NCBI GenBank assembly: GCA_035641315.1
Contig: DASQUK010000101.1
Coordinates: 1 to 15,163, forward strand
From: DASQUK01 sp035641315
GTDB lineage: Bacteria; Actinomycetota; Acidimicrobiia; Acidimicrobiales; VFJN01
Direction: 5' to 3'
Length of the DNA: 15,163 nt
The notes below the pieces were generated by a model. The model worked only from the letters and a program-made list of their open reading frames with translations. It did not search any database and was not told the DNA's origin. Positions 6,686-12,719 of the stretch are shown here, one piece after another. Each line of letters starts with the position of its first letter. Position 1 is the stretch's first letter. The position numbers were made by a program, and so were the translations under genes.

Positions 6686-9322
6686 ATGCATCCGGACTTG
6701 CCGCAGGAGCAGGCGTACTTCGATCGCGCCCTCGCGCTGCGTGACCGGCAGCACGCCGTCCTGGAGCGGGCGCCGAGCCTGGCGGCCCACCCCAAGGCGG
6801 TGCTCGAGCTGCGCCGCAGGGTCAGCGGGCTCGGCGTCGTCGACCCAGACGAGGCGGTGGCTTTCGGGCGGATCGACGCCGGCGGCCAGCGGTGGTACAT
6901 CGGCAAGGGCGCCATCTGGGACGACGACAACGACCTGGTGGTGGTCAACTGGCAGGCCCCCATCGCTGCGCCCTTCTACACGGCCACACCGCGCGACCCG
7001 GAGGGGCTCGACGCCCGGCGCGTCTACCGCTGCCGGGGCAACCAGATCCAGGCCATCGAGGAGATCGTGTTCCGCGACCTCGCCGAGGCGATCGTCGAGG
7101 GGCGCGAGCCGGGGCCGGTCCTGTCCGACGCCCTGCTCGACTCGCTGGGGCGCGACCGGTCGGGCGAGCTGGCCGAGATCGTCGCCACCATCCAGGCCGC
7201 CCAGTACGACGTGATCAGCCGCGACGTCGATCAGCTGCTGGTGGTTCAGGGTGGCCCGGGGACCGGCAAGACCGTGGTGGGCCTCCACCGGGTGTCGTGG
7301 CTGTTGTTCAACTTGCGTGACCGGCTCGAGCCCAACGACGTGCTCATCGTGGGCCCCAACCCCACCTTCGTCCGCTACATCTCGTCGGTGCTGCCGTCGC
7401 TCGGCGACGAGGCAGTGGTGCAGCTGCCGCTGTCGTCGCTCGGGCCGCGGGTGCGCATCGGACGCGTCGATCCCCCGGAGCTGCGGCGCCTCAAGGGCGA
7501 CCGGCGCATGCTGCGGTTGCTGGAGCGGGGGCTGCGCAACCGCCAGCGGGTCACGACCGACGACGTCGAGCTGCGGGTCGGCGGCCGGCAGGTCGCCCTC
7601 AACGGCCGGCGGATCGCCACCCGGGCCCGCCAGCTCCTGGGCCGCCCGCACAACGAGGCCCACCGGGAGCTGCGGGCGTTCGTGATCGACGAGGCCCGGC
7701 GGCAGCTGACGCGGGCGGGAGTGCGAGACCTCGGCGCATACGAGATCAGCGGCCGGGGCGAGTCGGGACGGGAGATCGACAACTACCTGGAGCGGGTGTG
7801 GCCTCAGCTCTCCCCCCAGGCGTTCGTGGTCGAGCTGCTATCCAGCCGCCAGCAGCTCGTCACGGCCGCGCTCGGCACGCTGCGCGACACCGAGATCGAG
7901 CTGCTGGCCCTTCCCGCGGGAACCCGGGTCGGCACCTGGCAGTGGTCGGTCGACGACATCCCGCTGCTCGATGCCGCCGACACGCTGCTCAACGGCCGGC
8001 CGGCCAGCTACGAGCACATCGTGGTCGACGAGGCGCAGGACCTGTCGCCCCTGCAGCTCGACTCGATCCGGCGCCGCTCGCGCTCAGGGTCGATGACCGT
8101 CCTGGGCGACCTGGCGCAGGCCACCAGCCCCTGGGCGCACGAGTCGTGGGCCGAGGTCATCGAGCAGCTCCGCCACAACGGAGTGGCGACCGAGACCGTG
8201 GAGCTGGAGCTCGGCTACCGGCTGCCCGCCGAGGTGCACGAGGTGGCCATGCGCCTCCTGCCCGAGGTCGCGCCCACGCTGCGCAGCCCCCGGGCGCTGC
8301 GCCGGACCGGCCACGAGGTCGTGGTGAAGAGCACCGACGCCACCGGCCTGGCGTCGGCCACGGTGGCGACGATCCGCGACCTGCTGGGCACCGGGCTCAT
8401 CGGGGTCGTGTGCCCCGCGGCGGTACGGGCGGAGCTGGCCCGCAGCCTCGACACCGACGGACTGGCGTGGTCGCCGGAGCTGCGGGCGGCGACGTCTCCC
8501 GTGGTCGTGCTGAGCGCCGACGAGGTCAAGGGCCTGGAGTTCGACTGCGTCGTGGTCGTCGAGCCCGCCGAGATCGTGGCCGAGGCGGAGCACGGGCTGC
8601 GGTCGCTGTTCGTCGCCCTCACCCGGTGCACCAGCCGGCTGGCGCTGGTCCATGCCGAGCCGTTGCCGGAGGTGCTCGGGTTGGCGCCGGAGGTCGACCA
8701 GTCGCTGGCGGAGGCCGGCGGGCTCGCCGACGGCGACCGTGACGGGGACAGCGAGGCCGACAGCGACGGCGAGGCCGACAGCGACGGGGAGGCCGACAGC
8801 GACGGGGAGGCCGACAGCGACGGGGAGGCCGACAGCGACGGGGAGGCCGACAGCGACGGGGAGGCCGACAGCGACGGCGAGGCCGACAGCGACGGCGAGG
8901 CCCTCGTCCAGCCGGGCAACGGGGTCGTGGTCGACCTGTCGGCCCGGGACGACAACGGGCACGAGCCCGCCGTGGTGGTGAACCTGTCGGTGGTCGACGA
9001 CGACGAGCCGACGGGCGGGATCGTCGTGGACCTGGCCCATGCACTCGGCCAGGCCGGGGTCGGGTCGGGCGACGACGCCCTCGATCCGATCGACGCCGCC
9101 ATCGCCCGGGACGCGTTCGAGGGACTGGAGCGACAGATCGCGCAGGCGATCGCCGCCTCCGTCTCCGAGCGGATCCGCGCCACCATCCGCCCCGAGCTGT
9201 GCCCGGTGGTGGCCGAGGAGCTGGCCCGATTGCTCCGGCCCGACCCCCACCCGCCTCCCCGTGGCGGCGTCGGTCTGACGACCGACTCAGACACCGACGA
9301 CGGGCCGGGCGCGGCGAGCTAG
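6686..9322 (+). CDS. HelD-family ATPase (UvrD-like, RNA polymerase-associated) with long acidic C-terminal extension
   Basis: This 878-residue protein has the HelD layout. A helical N-terminus (EQAYFDRALALRDRQHAVLE) precedes the RWYIGKGAIWDDDNDLVVVNWQAP-type region and a superfamily 1 ATPase with Walker A GGPGTGKT (189-196), Walker B VVDEAQD (446-452), LGDLAQATSPWAHESW and the C-terminal motor motifs DEVKGLEFDCVVVVEP and FVALTRCTSRLALVHAEP. HelD proteins dislodge or recycle stalled RNA polymerase, and the actinobacterial HelR type can confer rifampicin tolerance. After about residue 680 comes an extension not typical of the family: eight EADSDG repeats (690-737), three VVxxL-type motifs, and a helical end (about 800-850). 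The start is supported by GAAGGG at 6671-6676, 9 bases upstream. Polymerase rescue is inferred from family. Confidence 0.9.
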   Translation: MHPDLPQEQAYFDRALALRDRQHAVLERAPSLAAHPKAVLELRRRVSGLGVVDPDEAVAFGRIDAGGQRWYIGKGAIWDDDNDLVVVNWQAPIAAPFYTATPRDPEGLDARRVYRCRGNQIQAIEEIVFRDLAEAIVEGREPGPVLSDALLDSLGRDRSGELAEIVATIQAAQYDVISRDVDQLLVVQGGPGTGKTVVGLHRVSWLLFNLRDRLEPNDVLIVGPNPTFVRYISSVLPSLGDEAVVQLPLSSLGPRVRIGRVDPPELRRLKGDRRMLRLLERGLRNRQRVTTDDVELRVGGRQVALNGRRIATRARQLLGRPHNEAHRELRAFVIDEARRQLTRAGVRDLGAYEISGRGESGREIDNYLERVWPQLSPQAFVVELLSSRQQLVTAALGTLRDTEIELLALPAGTRVGTWQWSVDDIPLLDAADTLLNGRPASYEHIVVDEAQDLSPLQLDSIRRRSRSGSMTVLGDLAQATSPWAHESWAEVIEQLRHNGVATETVELELGYRLPAEVHEVAMRLLPEVAPTLRSPRALRRTGHEVVVKSTDATGLASATVATIRDLLGTGLIGVVCPAAVRAELARSLDTDGLAWSPELRAATSPVVVLSADEVKGLEFDCVVVVEPAEIVAEAEHGLRSLFVALTRCTSRLALVHAEPLPEVLGLAPEVDQSLAEAGGLADGDRDGDSEADSDGEADSDGEADSDGEADSDGEADSDGEADSDGEADSDGEADSDGEALVQPGNGVVVDLSARDDNGHEPAVVVNLSVVDDDEPTGGIVVDLAHALGQAGVGSGDDALDPIDAAIARDAFEGLERQIAQAIAASVSERIRATIRPELCPVVAEELARLLRPDPHPPPRGGVGLTTDSDTDDGPGAAS
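8753..8902 (+). repeat. Eight tandem 18-bp repeats encoding EADSDG
   Basis: Eight in-frame copies of the unit GAG GCC GAC AGC GAC GGN run from 8753 to 8896, followed by a partial GAG GCC. Copies 2-6 are identical (GGG glycine codon); copies 1, 7 and 8 differ only in using GGC. This pattern points to recent slippage or unequal exchange in the middle of the array. The protein product is a highly acidic, probably disordered linker in the HelD-family protein. Confidence 0.97.
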
Positions 9323-9384
9323 CGTCCCTGAGCGAGCGTCCGAGGGCGACGGGCAGCAGGGTGAGAGCGAGCGGTCCCGAGCGG

Positions 9385-9409
9385 CCCGCTGCGAAGCAGC
9401 AAGAGCGGG
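9385..9409 (+). promoter_or_regulatory. Alternative hairpins next to the acyl-CoA dehydrogenase ribosome binding site
   Basis: Two partly exclusive stems overlap: CCCGCT (9385-9390) with AGCGGG (9404-9409), and GCTGC (9388-9392) with GCAGC (9396-9400) around a GAA loop. The first stem takes up three bases of the GGGAG ribosome binding site (9407-9411) of the gene starting at 9420; the second leaves it free. This is visible pairing only; any regulatory role is inferred. Confidence 0.35.
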
Positions 9410-9419
9410 AGTAGCGACA

Positions 9420-10592
9420 ATGCGTCTGGCGGACGGCCGCGGCACGGCCAAGTTCCGGGCGGAGCTGGAGGCTTGGCTGGACGAGCATCCAGCCCCGCGA
9501 GGAGCGGCCGACCCGCCCCTTTCGAGCGGGCACCTACCAGACTGGGCGCGGGACTGGCAGCGCACCCTGTTCGAGGGGGGCTGGTTGATGCCCCGCTGGC
9601 CCCCGGGGTTGGGCGGCCGCAGCGCCGGTCCGGTCGAGCACCTGACGTACCTGGAGGGGATGTCGCGCCGGCAGGTGCCGCGGTCGCTCAACCCCCAGGG
9701 CCTGGACGTGTGCGCGCCCGTGCTGGTCGAGCACGGCACCGACGGCCAGCGCGAGCGCTGGGCACTGCCCACGCTGCGGGGCGAGATCACGTGGTGCCTG
9801 GCCCTGAGCCACGAGGGCCTCCGTCCCGGCGAGGCCGCGCCGCCCGGGTTTCGGCTCGCCGAGCACGACGGCGACCTCGTCGTCAGCGGCCGGGAGCCGG
9901 CGCCGCCCGGCGCGCAGCACGCCGAATGGTGCCTGTGCTCGGCACAAGTCGTCGAGGGTGTGCGGGGCGGTCCCGAGGATCTGGCAGTCCTGGTGGTGGA
10001 CCTCCGGGCGACGGGTGTCGTCCGTCCGTTGCGACCGGAGGCGAGCGACGCCGCGCACGACCCCGACGAGCTGATCTTCGACGACGTGGTCGTGGGGGCC
10101 GATGCCGTCGTCAACCCCGCCGGGGGGACGGCTGTGGTGGAGGCGGCGCGGGCCCACGAACGCACGGCCCGCTGGACCACCCGGCTGCTCGACGCCCAGC
10201 GGGCGCTGGAGGCGCTCGTCGCCACCGGCCAGGCCCGGGGATTGGCCCACGACCCGGTGTTCCGCGACACCGTGGCGGCGTTGCGGGTCGACTGCGACGG
10301 CGCCCGGGCGCTCGCCTATCGGGCGTTCGCCAAGGAGGCGTCGGGCCACCCAGCGCCCGAGCTGGCGATGCTGCCGTTGCTGACGCAGGAGCTGTGCCAG
10401 CGCGTCCACCTGGCGGGCACCGAGGCGCTCGGGAGCGACGGCCTCGACCTGGCGCTCGACGGACCCTTCCCGTGGCCGAGCGGTGCCTGGCCGGCCCACT
10501 GGCTGGCGGCGCTGGCCGAGACCGCCACGGTCGACCCCCTCACCGAGCAGGAGCGGATCGCAGCGCGGGTCCTCGGCATGCCGCCTACCTAA
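9420..10592 (+). CDS. Acyl-CoA dehydrogenase-like protein, degenerate active-site motifs
   Basis: This 390-residue FadE-like protein has clear N-terminal family sequence: FEGGWLMPRWPPGLGGRSAG, then EGMSRRQVPRSLNPQGLDVCAPVLVEHGT and ITWCLALS. The normal WCQGFSEPGAGSDLA flavin/substrate motif is replaced by SHEGLRPGEAAPP. The usual GTSEIQRNIIAERVLGLP ending is replaced by VDPLTEQERIAARVLGMPPT, keeping only the RVLG part. It may be the non-catalytic half of a heteromeric dehydrogenase, as seen for some mycobacterial FadE pairs, or act on a different substrate. ATG 9420 has GGGAG at 9407-9411, 8 bases upstream. It follows the HelD gene by 97 bases and converges on a second degenerate acyl-CoA dehydrogenase. 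Confidence 0.85.
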   Translation: MRLADGRGTAKFRAELEAWLDEHPAPRGAADPPLSSGHLPDWARDWQRTLFEGGWLMPRWPPGLGGRSAGPVEHLTYLEGMSRRQVPRSLNPQGLDVCAPVLVEHGTDGQRERWALPTLRGEITWCLALSHEGLRPGEAAPPGFRLAEHDGDLVVSGREPAPPGAQHAEWCLCSAQVVEGVRGGPEDLAVLVVDLRATGVVRPLRPEASDAAHDPDELIFDDVVVGADAVVNPAGGTAVVEAARAHERTARWTTRLLDAQRALEALVATGQARGLAHDPVFRDTVAALRVDCDGARALAYRAFAKEASGHPAPELAMLPLLTQELCQRVHLAGTEALGSDGLDLALDGPFPWPSGAWPAHWLAALAETATVDPLTEQERIAARVLGMPPT

Positions 10593-10600
10593 CGCTCACG

Positions 10601-10612
10601 CCCGCTCGCGGG
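10601..10612. terminator. Short GC hairpin between convergent genes, weak terminator candidate
   Basis: CCCG (10601-10604) pairs with CGGG (10609-10612) around CTCG, and more G follows. It lies in the 35-base gap between two convergent genes, where a bidirectional terminator would be expected. There is no T-tract on either strand, so support is weak. Confidence 0.22.
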
Positions 10613-10627
10613 GGGTGCGGGGGAGAC

Positions 10628-11890
10628 CTACAGCCCCAACACGGCGGCCAGGCCGGTGCTGGCGGGCTGGCGCTTGGGGACGCGGAACAGATCGTCGGCG
10701 ACGATGCGATGGTGGTCCGCCGACGAGCCGAGCAGCAGCTCGCCCGCCTGCGCCCGTCGGACCCAGAGCTGGGCGTCGGCTCGCCGGGGGCCCCGGCCGT
10801 GGATCTCGAGGCTCCGCGCCGTGATCAGGCGCTGGCACGCCCCGGCCGCCGCCTTGGCCTCCGACGCGGCGACAGCGGCCCGCTCGTGGCGTTCGGCCAC
10901 CGCGGCCGTGGCCTGGTAGACGACGGCGCGGGTCCGCTCGAGCATGGTGATCATCTCCGCCAGGCTGTGCTTGACCGCCTGGGGTGGGCTGCGCGGCGGC
11001 GCGCCGGTGCCGTCGCCATTGCGGCCGCCCGTCGGCGCGGGGTGCGTGCCGTTCGTGCCGTCCTCCTTGCGTTCGGTTTCGGGATCCGGCCCGGCCGCCC
11101 GCCCGGCTCTGTCCAGCGCGACCTCGAGCGCCGACTCGAACAGCTCGCCGCACACGCCGATGGTGTCGAGTGCCAGCCCGACGGTGGCCTCGGCGATCGT
11201 GGCCGCCACCGCCGGGGTGACGTCGACCGCGGCCTCGGGATCCCCCAGCATGCGGGCGTCGGGCACCCACACGCCGTCGAGCTCGAGGTTGCCGAGGGAG
11301 CGCGTGCCGTCGAGGCTGTCGACCCGGGTGAACGACACCTCCGCCGCCGGCACCACGAACAGCCCCAGCGTGCCCGACGAGCGCCGGGCGGCGACCACGA
11401 TCTCGTCGACCTCGGCGCAGGACAGCACCTGACGCTTGCGGCCGCTCAGGATCCAGCCGTCACCGTCGCGCGTCGCGGTGGCGCCGATGCTGAACGGATC
11501 CCAGCGCCCGCCTTCGTGCAACGCCAGCGTGCCGTTGAGCTGACCGGCCGCCACGGCCGACAGGAAGCGGTGCACCTGTGCCGGGGTGCCCGCCTCCCGC
11601 ACCGCCGGGACGAACTGCGTCATCGTGGCCAGGAACGGCCCCGGCGCGGCCACGCGGCCCAGCTCCTCGAGCACGACCGCCAGGTCGACGAAGCTGCGGC
11701 CCAGCCCGCCGAGGTTGACGTCGATGGTGAGGGCCGGCCAACCCAGCCAGCTGAGCTGGGTGCGGAAGCCCTTGGCCTCGGCGCCGCTGAGCGCTACCTC
11801 ACGGACCAACCGGGGCGGGCACTCGCGCGCCAGCGTGGCGCGGGCGCTGTCGCGGAGCTCCAGCTGCTCGTCGGTGAACTCGAGGTGCAT
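10628..11890 (-). CDS. Acyl-CoA dehydrogenase-like protein with low-complexity insertion
   Basis: This 420-residue protein has an ACAD N-terminus (HLEFTDEQLELRDSARATLA, LGWPALTIDVNLGGLGRSF, LAVVLEELGR), a middle beta domain (GWILSGRKRQVLSCAEVDEIVVAAR) and a C-terminal helical bundle (PPQAVKHSLAEMITMLERTRA). The RxQFGRPIGSFQ flavin-contact motif expected before QAVKH (Gln304) is replaced by a Gly/Pro/Thr-rich stretch, residues 263-303. The later HGGIGFTWEHD-type loop reads HGRGPRRADAQ, so the usual acidic residue is missing. It is probably a regulatory or partner subunit, or a diverged enzyme. ATG 11890 was preferred over GTG 11893 because AGAGG at 11897-11901 is then 6 bases upstream. It lies on the same strand as, and 117 bases downstream of, the TetR gene. 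Confidence 0.86.
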   Translation of the reverse strand: MHLEFTDEQLELRDSARATLARECPPRLVREVALSGAEAKGFRTQLSWLGWPALTIDVNLGGLGRSFVDLAVVLEELGRVAAPGPFLATMTQFVPAVREAGTPAQVHRFLSAVAAGQLNGTLALHEGGRWDPFSIGATATRDGDGWILSGRKRQVLSCAEVDEIVVAARRSSGTLGLFVVPAAEVSFTRVDSLDGTRSLGNLELDGVWVPDARMLGDPEAAVDVTPAVAATIAEATVGLALDTIGVCGELFESALEVALDRAGRAAGPDPETERKEDGTNGTHPAPTGGRNGDGTGAPPRSPPQAVKHSLAEMITMLERTRAVVYQATAAVAERHERAAVAASEAKAAAGACQRLITARSLEIHGRGPRRADAQLWVRRAQAGELLLGSSADHHRIVADDLFRVPKRQPASTGLAAVLGL

Positions 11891-11908
11891 CACGTACCTC
11901 TATCGACA

Positions 11909-11927
11909 TGGCGTCACCTGGACGCCA
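11909..11927. promoter_or_regulatory. Perfect 7-bp inverted repeat upstream of acyl-CoA dehydrogenase
   Basis: TGGCGTC (11909-11915) and GACGCCA (11921-11927) are perfect reverse complements with a 5-base spacer, ending 18 bases before the ATG at 11890 and next to its AGAGG site. Size and place fit a dimeric repressor operator or a leader hairpin. It does not match the palindrome upstream of the exporter gene, so a different regulator would be expected. Confidence 0.4.
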
Positions 11928-12007
11928 CCGGTTGGGGAGAAGCGGGCGCGGCACCCGGCACGATAGGCGTCATTCGGTCAGGCACCGAGAAATCTTCCCC
12001 CCGGCCC

Positions 12008-12631
12008 TCAGCGGCCAGGGGTCCCGACCGGGTGCGGCAGCCGCAGCCCGTGGGCCAACACGTCGAACGCGCCGTCGATGAGGTCGCCGAGGGCGCCCGT
12101 CCGGCCCCGCTCCTGCCAGACGTCGATGGCGACGCGCATGGCCCCCAGCGTGGCGTTCACCATCAGCGCCGGGTAGACGTCGAGGCCGGGATCGAGGCCG
12201 GTGCGGCGGGCGATCTCCTCGGCCATGCGCCGTTCGACCTCGGCGAACCACGCGGCCCGGGTGACGGCCAGCGAGTGGTGCTTTCGGACGAGCCGATGCC
12301 GGATGACCCAGTCGGCACCCGTTGCCTCGAGCCGCTCGGCGGCCGCCAGGACGACCGCCCGCAGGGACTCCAAGGGAGGCTCGTCCTCGGGGCGGGCGAG
12401 CAGGTCGGCCAGGAGCGCGGAGGACTGGGCCGGGGCGATGCCGACGATGGCGTCCTCCTTCGAGGAGAAGTAGTTGAAGAAGGTGCGGGGCGACACGCCG
12501 GCCGCCTCGGCGATCGCCTCGACGGTCACCCGGTCGGGGCCCAGCTCGTCGGCGAGGTGGAGCGCGGCCGAGGCCAGTGCCTGGTGGGTCTCGGCCTTCT
12601 TGCGCTCACGCAGGCCTTCGCTCGCGCTCAT
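12008..12631 (-). CDS. TetR-family transcriptional regulator
   Basis: This 207-residue protein has a typical TetR N-terminal DNA-binding domain: RERKKAETHQALASAALHLA, then the helix-turn-helix TVEAIAEAAGVSPRTFFNYFSSKEDAI (about 36-62). The FFNYFSSKE recognition-helix end is highly characteristic. The C-terminal ligand-binding region (about 70-207) is helical and not assignable to a ligand. ATG 12631 has a strong GGAGG site at 12639-12643, 7 bases upstream. It lies 60 bases downstream of the DHA2 exporter on the same strand and is likely its repressor, probably acting at the palindrome at 14371-14395. It may also act on the acyl-CoA dehydrogenase downstream. Confidence 0.93.
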   Translation of the reverse strand: MSASEGLRERKKAETHQALASAALHLADELGPDRVTVEAIAEAAGVSPRTFFNYFSSKEDAIVGIAPAQSSALLADLLARPEDEPPLESLRAVVLAAAERLEATGADWVIRHRLVRKHHSLAVTRAAWFAEVERRMAEEIARRTGLDPGLDVYPALMVNATLGAMRVAIDVWQERGRTGALGDLIDGAFDVLAHGLRLPHPVGTPGR

Positions 12632-12660
12632 TGACGTACCTCCGGCACGCCAATGAGCGA

Positions 12661-12719
12661 TCGCCGCTGCGCGGCGAGCAACGCACTGAGCTTATGGTTC
12701 GCTCGCACTGCGTGCTCGC
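12661..12719 (-). repeat. Overlapping inverted repeats at the exporter/tetR junction
   Basis: TCGCCGC (12661-12667) and GCGGCGA (12671-12677) form a perfect 7-bp stem with a TGC loop. Overlapping it, 12674-12691 pairs imperfectly with 12701-12719 (7 bp, then 4 bp, then shorter helices with bulges). Its 9-base loop (12692-12700) contains the TAA stop of the exporter gene. The two stems cannot form fully together. They may limit read-through into tetR or protect transcript ends; no T-tract follows. Confidence 0.45.

Noticed and set aside
5198..7663. An 821-codon open frame on the minus strand opposite the sigma, anti-sigma and HelD genes
   Set aside because: It has no recognisable domain, and the opposite strand carries unmistakable sigma and ATPase motifs with ribosome binding sites.
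8753..8902. Tandem repeat considered as a CRISPR array or an antisense repeat protein (GLPVAV-type)
   Set aside because: Units are contiguous with no spacers, in frame with the HelD gene, and the antisense reading is only the complement of a coding repeat.
9473..12634. A very long open frame on the plus strand (over 1000 codons) across the acyl-CoA dehydrogenase and TetR genes
   Set aside because: It is Arg/Gly/Pro/Ala-rich without domains and is antisense or out-of-frame to three genes with clear motifs; high GC makes stop codons rare.
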